From: Planctomycetota bacterium
GTDB taxonomy: Bacteria > Planctomycetota > Planctomycetia > Gemmatales > Gemmataceae
DNA: 49,366 nt
NCBI GenBank assembly: GCA_016872595.1
Contig: VGZJ01000007.1
Location: 1 to 49,366 of the forward strand
Direction: 5' to 3'
In this document: positions 25,342 through 34,343 of the stretch, piece after piece
Numbering within the stretch: position 1 is the first letter of the stretch
Layout of the letters: each line of letters begins with the position of its first letter
Translations under genes and position numbers: made by a program
The notes under the pieces: model-generated
The model's input: the letters and a program-made list of their open reading frames with translations, nothing else
Told to the model about the DNA's origin: nothing
Database searches by the model: none

Positions 25342-28300
25342 ATGTTCCGGCCGCTGACCGCCTCGCACCGCCGCCCGCACCGCCGCGGCACCAGCTTCGT
25401 GCTGATCGTCGTCGTCATGCTCAGCATCACGGCGGCCGGGGCGACCGCGTTCGCGCTCATGTCCATCAAGGTGAGGCAGACGTCCGGCCTTCAGGCCGAC
25501 GCGCAGGGCCGCGGCGGGAAGGTGCGGCCCGAGGTGCCGGACCCGTCGAACACCATCAACCGCTTCTTCGGCGCGCTCATCTACGACGTGGGCGACGACC
25601 AGTACGCGGACCTCGTGAACGCGCTCCGCGGGCACAGCTTCGCGGCCTCGATGTACGGCCGCACGCCGGGCAACACCACCCCGTACAACGGTGTCGGCAC
25701 GTTCCACCAGCAGGGGAGCACCTACGCCTACGGCGCGACCGCGTACGGGCTGACCGGCGACCGCGCGCGCTACGTCGCCCACACGCCCATGACGATCAAC
25801 GGCATGCCGTTCCTGCTCGACCCGGAGTGGACGCAGCACCGCGGGCACGCGGGCGGGGCGTGGCCGGCGAGTTTCGCCGCCAGCCAAGCCGGGCGCGCGT
25901 ACGTGAGCAAGGCCGCGGGGTACAGCTACCCGGACCTCAAGGACTTCTTCCTCGCGCAGCTCGACCCCGCGACCGGCGAAGTGCTCACGCCCTCCTTCCA
26001 CCGTAACACCGCGTTCGGCGCGCTCGCGCCGAACAACGGCAACTGGTACAACGCCGAGGGCCGACTCCTGACGCTGCGCCCGCGCCCGGCGGAGCACCCG
26101 AACTTCCCGCGCGTGCCCCCGGACGCCGACGGCAACTACCGCGGCGACGTTCAGAACTTCCCCGGCGGCTACCGCTACGATTCCGCCACCGGGCGGTACT
26201 ACGCCATCAACGACAGCCTGTGGATGAACATCGGGCTGCCGACCACGTTCATCGGCACCAAGCGCGTGCAGCCCCTCGTGGCCCCGCTGATCGTGCCGCT
26301 GAACGGCCTGTTCGACGCCAGTTCGCACGGCAACACGTTCGGCGCGAACGCGCACCGCGGCGCGCAGGGCTTCGGCCCGTGGGAGGTGAACGGGGGGTAC
26401 GGGCTGAGCAACAACGACGCCGAGCGCGCCACCGTCATCAACCAGCGCGGCCCGCGCCAGCAGCGCAACGGCCTCGCGAACCGGGCGTTCGCGCCGTACG
26501 GCTCCGGCACGCTCCCCTCCGGTTCACAGGTCGCGTGGAACAACCTGTCGGCCGGGTTCCCCGCGTACCCGGCGGGCACGAACCTCAGCGGCGTCCCGGC
26601 CTTCGGTGCCGCCGCGTACCAAGACGACAACGGCGCGGTCAACCACCCTTCGCTCTACAACCCGACCGAGTGGCCGGGGTCGAACGTGATGGTCAACCGC
26701 ACGTTCCCGACCAGTGACATCAAGCGGCTGAACCTGCGCTACGCCTTCACGCCGTTCTGGTACGGGGAATCGGACCTCGCGCCGTTCGCGCCGAACGCGC
26801 TCCGCGGCACCGCGGGGTTCACGGTCGCCACCGGGCAGACCGTGCGGCACGGCTACCGGCTCGACCCGGCGCACCCGAACCGCGCGCTGTGGACGACGCG
26901 CAGCTACGAACTGGACCGCCCGAAGGTGGTGCCGAACTTCGTGAACGGGGCCGGCGTCGGCGCGGTGCGCGGGCTCGAATACGGCACCGGCCCCGGCGGG
27001 GCGGAGAAGGCCGGCGTCGTCGACCCCGGACGGCCGGACGGGATGGGCGGGGTGATCGTGGACCCGTACCCGTCGCCGCAGGCGCTCGGCGGGCTGACCG
27101 ACTTCGCCGGCCCGAACCAGTGGGTGAACGCGATGGCCCGGCTCGGCTCGGTGAACGTGAACCGCCCGCTGACCGACTACCGCAACGACCTCTCCGCGGC
27201 CCTCTCCGCGGGCAACATGGGCAACGCGGCCCTCGCCACCCAAGACCGCCAAGACCTCGCGCGCGACATCTTCGTGCGGTTCGTGGCGGCGCTCGGCGCG
27301 GGCGCGGTCGTGAACCCGGCCAACGGCACCTACACGGTCACGGCCCCGGTCGGCAGCACGCAGTACAACGCGCTCCGCTACCTCGCGCAACTCGCCGTGA
27401 ACATGGTCGACTACATCGACAACGACGACGTGAGTACCGTGTTCATCTGGAACCCGGACGCGCTGACGCCCGGCGGCGTCGATTTCAACAGCGCCGGCGA
27501 CGTGGGGAACCGCGTCGTGTTCGGCGTCGAGAAGCCGCGACTGGTCATCAACGAGGCGTACAGCGAGGTGGTGAACGCCCCGAACGACCCGCCGAACGGC
27601 CCCGGCAACGGGATGGGCGGCAACAACCCGCCGGCCGGCCCCGCCCACGTCCGGTTCTGGTTCGAGTTGCTGAACCCGAGCACGACGAATAACCATAACC
27701 CGCCCGCCGCGGTGAACGCGCTCGGCACCGGGGCCGTGACCCTGTCGCTGTACCGCATCGAGATCCGCCGCGCCGACCGGCAGACCGGAGTGGGCGCGGG
27801 CAACCGCGACGCGGCCAATACGACCCAGAGCAACCACCTGTTCAACAACCCGGCCAACGTGACCGGCGGGTTCGAGCCGACCGCGGGCGACCCGGACGCC
27901 GTGTACACGTTCCCCGGCGTGCCGGCCGCAAACACGCCCGGCGCGGTCGAGCCGAACAACGGCGCGTACCGACCCCCGGCGAACGCGCTGGCGGCCAACG
28001 GGTTCGTGCTGGTCGGCCCGCCGGCCAACAACCGCCAAGACAACTTCGCCCCTAACGGCGGCGTGTGGCAGAACAAGGTCGGCGACGCGGCCGGCGACCC
28101 GACCCCGGCCCCCGGTAGCACCGCCCTCGGGTACACGATCCCGCTCCCCGGTAACGGCGTCGTCACCGGCACAGAGTTCAAGCGCCACATCGTGCTGCTG
28201 CGGCGGCTCGCCAACCCGTACGCCGGGCCGAGTCCCAGTAACCCGTACATCACCGTGGACATGATGGACTACGTGCCGAGCTTCGACTCGATCAACCGGC

Positions 28301-29961
28301 TCAACGGCGGCGGGCTGAACCGCAACGAGCACGGCATGATGAACGGCAACGGGTACGACCCGCTCGCCGGCCGGTTCGCCATCGGCAAGGTACAGCCCTA
28401 CGCCGCGTTCAGCGCGCCCACCGCGTGGGGCAACGGCGCGGCCAACTACAACACGTACACGTTCCCGAATTCGATGGTGCTGCGCCAGACGGTCGCCAAC
28501 GGCGGGCAACCGCTCCACACGTTCGGCCAGCACAACGGCGCGACCCAGAACCCGCCCGATAGCGCGACCTACGTCGCGGGCGCGGCCCCGCAACTGCGGA
28601 ACGTGGACGGGATGGGCAACGCTCGCACCGAGACGCTCATGGCCCCGTTCGACTGGCTCGTCCACATGGACCGGCCGCTGATCAACCAGTCCGAACTGTT
28701 CCAAGTGCGCGACACGCCGGCCCACCGCGTCACCAACCAGTTCGTGCGCGCGACGAGCGCGGTAACGCCGACCGGCGTGGCCCCCGGCGTGACCTACGAG
28801 GCCGGGTACGCCAACTGGCGCGCGATCCACGACGGCGTGGCCCGGGCCCTTGAGTACCTGACGGTGCGCCCCTACACCGCGGGCGTGCCCCACGGCGGGC
28901 GGATGCCGGGCCGCATCAATATCAACGCGGTACAGGACCGGCGCGTGCTGCACGGGCTGTTCGACCTGCAGGGCGGCAACGGCTTCGGCCCGGCGTTCGT
29001 GGACAATACCGCGTGGGCGCAGTGGTTCAACACCCGCACCGCGGTGGAAACCAGCACCCAAGCCGACGGCGTAACGGTTGTGAACCGGGCCCGCGCGGCG
29101 CAGGGCACCATCATCGAGGGCTTCGGAGGGGACCGCCCGTTCGTGCCGTTCGGTGGCCCGGCCGCGGCCGGTAACGCCAACGCCTTCGCCTACGTCAACG
29201 GCGGCAACATCGACCAGACGATCTTGCGCCGCCCGCCGCCGCCCAACCCGATGCCGGCCAACGGCCTGATCGGTCCGCACCCGCACCTGTACACGAACTC
29301 CGGCCCCAACAGCAGCACCGCGGCGTACCCCAGTTCGCACCCGGACGGCCCGGATTACTACCGCGCCGAGCCGCTCCGGAAGGTGATGAACAACCTGACC
29401 TACGTGAACCAGCAGTACGCGGTGTTCGTCACCATCGGGTACTTCGAGGTCGACGTGGCGACCGCGAACGGGCAGACGATCCCGCGGCTCGGCGCGGAGG
29501 CGTACGTCAACGTGCCCGGCGACGCCCGGCACCAGTACTTCGCCGTCGTCGATATGTCGAACATGGCGCTCGACCCGGCCGGCGGCGGTGCGGCGACCGG
29601 CCCGCGGTTCTTCACCAGCCTCGAAGCGACCGCGCGACCGACCGGCATGGCGGGCAACGCGACCCTGAGCGTCGCGTACTCGCGCTTCGACGCGACCACC
29701 GTGTACGTCGCCAGCGACGGGCAAGAGGTGCCGATCGCGGTCGGCAGCCGGCTCGTGTTGGGGTACGGGGTCGAAGAGCAGACCGTGACCGTGACCGGGA
29801 TCATCGGCAATCAGGTACAGGTCACGGGCATGACGCGGACCGCGTGGGGCGGCTCGTCGGTGTCGAACGTGCGCGCCGGCTACCCCGGTCCGCAGCCCGC
29901 GTTCCGCCCCGACGACCCCGCCCACAAGCCAGTGATCCCGTACTTCGACAAGGTGAAGTAA
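25342..29961 (+). CDS. Giant 1539-residue GspK-like pseudopilus protein
   Basis: The N-terminus HRRPHRRG then TSFVLIVVVMLSITAAGATA forms a prepilin-like leader and helix. Cleavage is expected at Gly16/Thr17; position +5 is Leu21, not Glu, and loss of Glu+5 is the hallmark of GspK. The remaining protein is exported and rich in Asn, Gly, Pro, Ala and Tyr. Two segments recall GspK-type and planctomycete relatives: LAVNMVDYIDNDD near residue 686 and GRMPGRININAVQD near 1187. GspK is usually about 320 residues, so this is almost five times longer. It probably sits at the filament tip and may protrude through the outer membrane. Its TAA is the first part of the downstream palindrome. Confidence 0.85.
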   Translation: MFRPLTASHRRPHRRGTSFVLIVVVMLSITAAGATAFALMSIKVRQTSGLQADAQGRGGKVRPEVPDPSNTINRFFGALIYDVGDDQYADLVNALRGHSFAASMYGRTPGNTTPYNGVGTFHQQGSTYAYGATAYGLTGDRARYVAHTPMTINGMPFLLDPEWTQHRGHAGGAWPASFAASQAGRAYVSKAAGYSYPDLKDFFLAQLDPATGEVLTPSFHRNTAFGALAPNNGNWYNAEGRLLTLRPRPAEHPNFPRVPPDADGNYRGDVQNFPGGYRYDSATGRYYAINDSLWMNIGLPTTFIGTKRVQPLVAPLIVPLNGLFDASSHGNTFGANAHRGAQGFGPWEVNGGYGLSNNDAERATVINQRGPRQQRNGLANRAFAPYGSGTLPSGSQVAWNNLSAGFPAYPAGTNLSGVPAFGAAAYQDDNGAVNHPSLYNPTEWPGSNVMVNRTFPTSDIKRLNLRYAFTPFWYGESDLAPFAPNALRGTAGFTVATGQTVRHGYRLDPAHPNRALWTTRSYELDRPKVVPNFVNGAGVGAVRGLEYGTGPGGAEKAGVVDPGRPDGMGGVIVDPYPSPQALGGLTDFAGPNQWVNAMARLGSVNVNRPLTDYRNDLSAALSAGNMGNAALATQDRQDLARDIFVRFVAALGAGAVVNPANGTYTVTAPVGSTQYNALRYLAQLAVNMVDYIDNDDVSTVFIWNPDALTPGGVDFNSAGDVGNRVVFGVEKPRLVINEAYSEVVNAPNDPPNGPGNGMGGNNPPAGPAHVRFWFELLNPSTTNNHNPPAAVNALGTGAVTLSLYRIEIRRADRQTGVGAGNRDAANTTQSNHLFNNPANVTGGFEPTAGDPDAVYTFPGVPAANTPGAVEPNNGAYRPPANALAANGFVLVGPPANNRQDNFAPNGGVWQNKVGDAAGDPTPAPGSTALGYTIPLPGNGVVTGTEFKRHIVLLRRLANPYAGPSPSNPYITVDMMDYVPSFDSINRLNGGGLNRNEHGMMNGNGYDPLAGRFAIGKVQPYAAFSAPTAWGNGAANYNTYTFPNSMVLRQTVANGGQPLHTFGQHNGATQNPPDSATYVAGAAPQLRNVDGMGNARTETLMAPFDWLVHMDRPLINQSELFQVRDTPAHRVTNQFVRATSAVTPTGVAPGVTYEAGYANWRAIHDGVARALEYLTVRPYTAGVPHGGRMPGRININAVQDRRVLHGLFDLQGGNGFGPAFVDNTAWAQWFNTRTAVETSTQADGVTVVNRARAAQGTIIEGFGGDRPFVPFGGPAAAGNANAFAYVNGGNIDQTILRRPPPPNPMPANGLIGPHPHLYTNSGPNSSTAAYPSSHPDGPDYYRAEPLRKVMNNLTYVNQQYAVFVTIGYFEVDVATANGQTIPRLGAEAYVNVPGDARHQYFAVVDMSNMALDPAGGGAATGPRFFTSLEATARPTGMAGNATLSVAYSRFDATTVYVASDGQEVPIAVGSRLVLGYGVEEQTVTVTGIIGNQVQVTGMTRTAWGGSSVSNVRAGYPGPQPAFRPDDPAHKPVIPYFDKVK

Positions 29962-30016
29962 GTGCCTTCTGTTGGTAGTGACCCGCTTCAGCGGGTCACT
30001 ACCAACAGAAGGCACT
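29961..30016. terminator. Perfect 26-bp inverted repeat joining two convergent genes
   Basis: Arms 29961-29986 (starting agtgccttctgttggtagtg) and 29991-30016 are exactly complementary around the tetraloop TTCA. The first base is the last base of the giant gene's stop codon and the last base lies in the stop codon of the convergent nuclease gene. It would form a very stable hairpin in both transcripts and is best read as a bidirectional terminator. Confidence 0.8.
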
Positions 30017-30885
30017 CACAGCCCGCCCTTGACCTTCTCGCTCTTCACCCACGCGGTGTACCACAGGTCGAGCGTGAGTTGCGCGCCGGCCCGCACGCGG
30101 CCCAGCACGAACGCCCGGCTCTCCGCGGTCGGCTTGTCGAACGCGCCGGCCGCGTCCAGCTCGTAGCACTTCGGGACGTGCGTGTGCGACTCGGCGATGA
30201 ACTTGTTCACGTGGGCCCACACGTCGTCAATCTTCTTCGCCTCCAGCCCGCGGCACACCTCCTCGGCGGTGATCTTGTTCTTCTCGGGGAAGGCGTCGAG
30301 CTTCGCGTGGATGCCCTTCTGCTTCGTAGTGCCGTCGGCCTGAACCTTGCCGTCGTAGTCGCGGGTGCTGTGCAGCGGCATCGCGGCGTCGCCGGTGTAG
30401 TGGCACATCACCCCGCCGAACACGAGGCACTTCATCGGGATCGAGGTGTTCGTCGGGTTCTTGCGGTAGTCGTTGAACCCGATCATCAGCTTCTCGTAGT
30501 TCTCGACGATGGCGTAGGGCAGCAGCCCGACCTTGTTCGGCTCCTTCTTCAACTCGGTGTAGACCATCTTCATGGCGTCGAAGCGGTGCGTCTTCGGCAG
30601 TTCCTTGCCGTCGAGGTCCTCCATGTCGAGGTAGTGGTTGCCCTCTTCGGCGGCGCGGAGCAGGGGCGTTTCGCGGTTCTTCCAGCGGTCGGGATCGACG
30701 CAGAAGTGGGCGAGGTGCTTGCCGCCGTTGCGGAAGAACGCGGGCACGTCGTCCGGCAGGCGCGCGGCGGCGGCCTCGGCGACAGTTTCGTGCCCGCCGG
30801 ACCACCAGCCCGCGGCGAACGTGCCCACGAGCGCGCCCACGAGGGCGGTTGCGAAAACAAGAACAGCGGTGCGCCGACGTTTCAT
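30016..30885 (-). CDS. Exported P1/S1-type zinc nuclease or phospholipase C
   Basis: The ATG at 30885 follows GAGGAG; an upstream TTG was rejected. The 289-residue protein has a signal peptide (1-26) likely cut before Trp27. The mature start WWSGGHETVAEAA matches the family's N-terminal Trp and first His (His32). Other zinc ligands are in place: Asp64 or Asp66, His84 (GNHYLD), His162/Asp166/His172 (CHYTGDAAMPLH) and His193/Asp197 (GIHAKLD), with the spacing of P1 nuclease. It should be a trizinc phosphodiesterase acting outside the inner membrane on nucleic acids or phospholipids. It lies convergent to the pseudopilus operon, which makes a secretion or DNA-handling link tempting but unproven. 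Confidence 0.87.
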   Translation of the reverse strand: MKRRRTAVLVFATALVGALVGTFAAGWWSGGHETVAEAAAARLPDDVPAFFRNGGKHLAHFCVDPDRWKNRETPLLRAAEEGNHYLDMEDLDGKELPKTHRFDAMKMVYTELKKEPNKVGLLPYAIVENYEKLMIGFNDYRKNPTNTSIPMKCLVFGGVMCHYTGDAAMPLHSTRDYDGKVQADGTTKQKGIHAKLDAFPEKNKITAEEVCRGLEAKKIDDVWAHVNKFIAESHTHVPKCYELDAAGAFDKPTAESRAFVLGRVRAGAQLTLDLWYTAWVKSEKVKGGL

Positions 30886-31058
30886 GGAAATACTCCTCAA
30901 GCCGCTCGCGGCTTCGCAAGCGGCACGGCCCGGTTATACCCCCGCGCCGCGCGTGTCGGGTGCGATTTCCGCGCGAAGGCGTTCAACCCCGGTTCGTGGG
31001 GCGGTCGATTGTAAGAGATACCCGGCAGGATGTCGGGCCAAACGGCAGGAGGCCGGAC

Positions 31059-32408
31059 ATGCCTCGTTCGGGGTGGATCGCGCTGACGTTGGTTACGGCC
31101 GGGTTCGCGGCTCCGGCCGGCGCGCAACCACTTCCTCCCATCGCCCCCGATCTTGCCCAGCCCCCCACAACACTATCGAATTCGCCGGGGCGCGATCCGG
31201 CGCGCCCGCCGTCGGTACTCGGTGCGCCCGTTGGGGTCGCCGATCGCGCCCCGGCGCGCCCGGTCGCGCCGGCGACCTTTACCGACGCGCCGCCCGCGCC
31301 CCCGTCGCCGGTACGCGGGGCGGCGTTCGGCGCGCCCAGCGCCGCGCCGGGCGCGTTCACCCCGGCCCCGACCGCGCCCGTGCAGGCCGTGCCCGCGGCG
31401 CTCGTCGATGAGGCCGTGGGGCGCACCGCGTACACGCCCCCGTCGTCGGACCCCATCGAGTTTCTGAACACGCGCTCCGCGTTGCGCGCCAAAGAGGGCA
31501 CGAAGGAGAAGGAGTCCGCGAAGTTCGGCGAGGCGCTGGGCGAGAAGCTCGGCACCGTGTTCGGCGACACCAACGGCGGCTGGCTCCGCAGCGACCACAT
31601 GTTCGACGGGTTCATCTCGCCGGTCACGAACCCGTTCCTGTTCGAGGACCCGCGGTCGCTGACCGAGGTGCGCCCGGTGTTCATCTACCAGCGCGTGCCC
31701 GGCGAGCAGCGCGACTTCCGCGGCGGGAACATCTCGTTCTTCGGCGCGCAGGCCCGCGTCGCGCTCAGCGACCGCTGGTCGGTGGTGATGAACAAGTTCG
31801 GCGGCGTCTCGGTGAACACGAACCCCGGTTCGGCGTTCCGGGACGAGACCGGGTTCGCGGAGCTGTGGCTGGGGCCGAAGTACACCTTCTGGCGCGGCGA
31901 GGACACCGGGTCGCTGGCCGCGGCCGGGTTGCAGTTCCAGTTGCCGGTCGGCTCGAGGGCCGCGTTCCAAGACACCGGTACGCTGTCGCTGGTGCCGTAC
32001 GTGAGCTACGGGCAGAACTTCCTGCGCGACTTCCGCCTCGGCAGCTTCAACTTCCTCGCCAGCACCGGGTACTCGTTCAGCACGAACAACCGGCGCAGCG
32101 ACTACTACTGGCTGTCGGCCCACTTGGACTTCGACGCCGGGAACTTCCACCGCTTCTACCCGCTGGTGGAACTGAACTGGCTCATCAACACCACGAACGG
32201 GCGCGAGCGGCCGATGGGCGCGGAGGGCCGCGACCTGATCAACTTCGGGGCCGCGGCCCGCGGGGCCGGCCTCCTCACGGGCGCGTTCGGTGCCCGCGTG
32301 AAGCTGACGGAACACGCGCAGTTCGGGGCCGCGTTCGAGTTCCCGTTCGCCGGCCGCAAGGACTTCTTCCGCCACCGCTTCACGGTGGACTTCATCCTGC
32401 GGTACTGA
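31059..32408 (+). CDS. Outer-membrane beta-barrel-like protein with a Pro/Ala-rich N-region
   Basis: The protein has 449 residues with a GGAGG ribosome-binding site. A signal peptide ends near residue 22 (FAAPAGAQ). Residues about 25-120 are Pro/Ala-rich and probably disordered. From about 185 the sequence alternates hydrophobic and polar residues in beta-strand fashion (RWSVVMNKFGGVSV, ELWLGPKYTFWRG, GLQFQLPVGS) and ends with FTVDFILRY, whose terminal aromatic residue is typical of outer-membrane barrels. No known family was recognised. It is divergent from the P1-nuclease-like gene. Confidence 0.7.
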   Translation: MPRSGWIALTLVTAGFAAPAGAQPLPPIAPDLAQPPTTLSNSPGRDPARPPSVLGAPVGVADRAPARPVAPATFTDAPPAPPSPVRGAAFGAPSAAPGAFTPAPTAPVQAVPAALVDEAVGRTAYTPPSSDPIEFLNTRSALRAKEGTKEKESAKFGEALGEKLGTVFGDTNGGWLRSDHMFDGFISPVTNPFLFEDPRSLTEVRPVFIYQRVPGEQRDFRGGNISFFGAQARVALSDRWSVVMNKFGGVSVNTNPGSAFRDETGFAELWLGPKYTFWRGEDTGSLAAAGLQFQLPVGSRAAFQDTGTLSLVPYVSYGQNFLRDFRLGSFNFLASTGYSFSTNNRRSDYYWLSAHLDFDAGNFHRFYPLVELNWLINTTNGRERPMGAEGRDLINFGAAARGAGLLTGAFGARVKLTEHAQFGAAFEFPFAGRKDFFRHRFTVDFILRY

Positions 32409-32504
32409 GTCCGTTCGGGGCGCGAGCGCGGCGGCACCTACCGGCGCGCCCGCCGGCGCGGTATCATCTCGCCGTCGCCCGCTCCCTCCCCACCGGACCC
32501 TGCC

Positions 32505-33239
32505 ATGAAGACGCTCCTCGCACTCGCGCTGCTGGCGCTCGCGCCCGCGGTCGCCCCCGCACAAGACAAGAAAGAGCCGCCGAAGAAGAAGGACCCACCC
32601 GTCGTGAAGCCGCGCGAGGGCAAGTCCGAAACGATCAAGCTGTTCGACGGCAAGACCCTCGACGGCTGGGAGGGCTACACCGACCTGTGGTCGGTGAAAG
32701 ACGGCGTGATCGTCTCCAAGAACACGGACCCGTTGAAGTACAGCACGTACCTGCTGACGAAGCAGAAGTTCACCGATTTCCGGCTCACCTTCGCGTGCAA
32801 GCTGCTGCCCGGCTCCGAGATGCACTCCGGCGTGTCGTTCTGGGGCGAAGTGTGGCCGAAGGCCGACGGCAAAGTGACCGACGCGAAGAAGGACCGCAGC
32901 GAGTACACCTACAAGGGGCACTTGGTGATGTTCCCGTCCGGGTACGGGATGTACGACCTGTTCGGCCGCAACGGGCTGGGCGTGGACGGCGGCCCGGCGA
33001 AGAAGGTGGGTAAGCAGCACGACTGGAACGACATCGAGGTGCTGGCGCAGGGCAACCGCGTGCGCGTCGCGATCAACGGCACGCAGGTGGTGGACTGGCG
33101 CGACCCGCAGCCGGACCGGATTAAGGAAGGGCCTATCGGTCTCCAACTGCACTCGGAGAAGGTGGCCCAAGAACTGCACTGGAAGGGGCTGGTGATCGAA
33201 ACCTTCCCCAAGGAAGACAAGCTCATCACCGTGAAGTGA
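32505..33239 (+). CDS. DUF1080 (3-keto-disaccharide hydrolase-like) exported protein
   Basis: The protein has 244 residues with a signal peptide (1-19, ending APAQ) and a Lys/Pro-rich linker. The DUF1080 domain opens with IKLFDGKTLDGWEGYTDLWSV. Its concanavalin-like sandwich includes DFRLTFACKLLPGSEMHSGV and ends with GPIGLQLHSEKVAQELHWK. Such proteins are abundant in planctomycetes and bind or hydrolyse (3-keto-)glycosides. The nearby Gfo/Idh/MocA dehydrogenase could supply 3-keto sugars, but the two genes are not in one operon. Confidence 0.9.
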   Translation: MKTLLALALLALAPAVAPAQDKKEPPKKKDPPVVKPREGKSETIKLFDGKTLDGWEGYTDLWSVKDGVIVSKNTDPLKYSTYLLTKQKFTDFRLTFACKLLPGSEMHSGVSFWGEVWPKADGKVTDAKKDRSEYTYKGHLVMFPSGYGMYDLFGRNGLGVDGGPAKKVGKQHDWNDIEVLAQGNRVRVAINGTQVVDWRDPQPDRIKEGPIGLQLHSEKVAQELHWKGLVIETFPKEDKLITVK

Positions 33240-33249
33240 GACTCGCCCA

Positions 33250-33290
33250 CGGGCGAGGCCGCACGCGGCAGCCGCGTGCGGCTTCGCCCG
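33250..33290. terminator. Long GC hairpin after the DUF1080 gene
   Basis: The inner stem gccgcacgcgg/ccgcgtgcggc (33258-33268 and 33272-33282) has a 3-base loop. It extends outward, after one mismatch, through cgggcga/tcgcccg (33250-33256 and 33284-33290). It starts 11 bases after the DUF1080 stop codon and ends 22 bases before the next ATG, so it probably terminates or attenuates transcription between the two genes. Confidence 0.65.
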
Positions 33291-33311
33291 TTCCGCACTT
33301 GGAGACGTCCC

Positions 33312-34343
33312 ATGCCCCCGAAGCTGACCCCGGCGGCGGTCCGCGCCGCGGCCGACCGGCTGCCGCGCGTCCGGTTCGCGCACCTGCCCACGCCCCTTGA
33401 GGAGCTGCCGCGGTTGGCCGCCGCGCTCGGCGGCGGGGTGCGCGTGTTCGTCAAGCGCGACGACTGCACCGGCCTCGTGCTGGGCGGCAACAAGGCCCGG
33501 CACAACGAGTTCCTGTTCGGCGACGCCACCGTGAGCGGGTGCGACCTGTTCGTGTGGGGCGCTCTGGTGCAGTCGAACAACTGCCGCACCACGGCCGCCG
33601 CGTGCGCCAAACTCGGCATCGAGTGCCGGCTGTTCCTCTCGAAAGCACATCAGAAGACGGAACCACAAGGGAACCTGCTGATCGACTACCTCGTGGGCGC
33701 GCACGTCGAGTTCACCGACGCCAAGATCGGCCCCGAACTGAACGCGCTGCTCGCGGCGAAGGCCGCGGAGTTCCGCGCCGCCGGGCGCAAGCCGTACTTC
33801 TGGGACCCGCCGCGCGTCGTGCCGCTGTCCGCGATCAGCTACGCCATCTGCATGGCCGAAATCGCGGAGCAAACGGCCGCGCTCGGCGTCGCGCCCGCGG
33901 GCGTGTACGTGTCGTCGGCGGGCGCGACCGGGGCCGGGGTCGCGCTGGGCAAGGCGCTGCTCGGCTTCGAGTGCCCGGCGCGCCTCATCTGCCCGATGCA
34001 CTGGCCGTGGGACATTCCCACGCGCATCGCCGCCGACGCCAACGCTGCCGCGGAGCGCATGGGCCTGCCGCACCGCGTCACGGTCGCGGACATCGACGCC
34101 GACGAGAGCTACGTCGCGCCGGGGTACGGGCTGCCGTCGCCGGCCGGTCAGGAGGCGATGCACCTGCTCGCCACGACCGAGGCGATTCTGACCGATCACG
34201 TTTACACGGCGAAGGCGCTGGCGGCGCTGGTGGCCGACGTGCGGGCCGGGAGGTACCCGCGCGGCTCGTCGGTGGTGTTCATCCACACCGGGGGCGTGCC
34301 CGCGATCTTCGCCGAACCCGACCGCGTCCTGCCCGGGATGTGA
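33312..34343 (+). CDS. PLP-dependent D-cysteine desulfhydrase / ACC deaminase family enzyme
   Basis: The ATG at 33312 follows GGAGA and gives 343 residues of usual family length. RFAHLPTPLEELPRL and FVKRDDCTGLVLGGNKARHNE hold the PLP lysine (Lys61). QSNNCRTTAAACAKLG, SSAGATGAGVALGKALLG and VVFIHTGGVPAIF are conserved PLP-phosphate and substrate loops. Members cleave D-cysteine to pyruvate, ammonia and sulfide, or deaminate ACC or L-cysteate; specificity cannot be read from the sequence. No signal peptide, so cytoplasmic. A shorter start at an internal Met would remove the N-terminal helix and was not used. Confidence 0.88.
   Translation: MPPKLTPAAVRAAADRLPRVRFAHLPTPLEELPRLAAALGGGVRVFVKRDDCTGLVLGGNKARHNEFLFGDATVSGCDLFVWGALVQSNNCRTTAAACAKLGIECRLFLSKAHQKTEPQGNLLIDYLVGAHVEFTDAKIGPELNALLAAKAAEFRAAGRKPYFWDPPRVVPLSAISYAICMAEIAEQTAALGVAPAGVYVSSAGATGAGVALGKALLGFECPARLICPMHWPWDIPTRIAADANAAAERMGLPHRVTVADIDADESYVAPGYGLPSPAGQEAMHLLATTEAILTDHVYTAKALAALVADVRAGRYPRGSSVVFIHTGGVPAIFAEPDRVLPGM

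Noticed and set aside
26524-30015. Minus-strand open frame of 1163 codons opposite the giant GspK-like gene
   Set aside because: It is a mirror of a GC-rich coding frame, dominated by Arg, Val, Gly and His with no domain or ribosome-binding site. The plus-strand gene has a prepilin leader, a ribosome-binding site and operon context.
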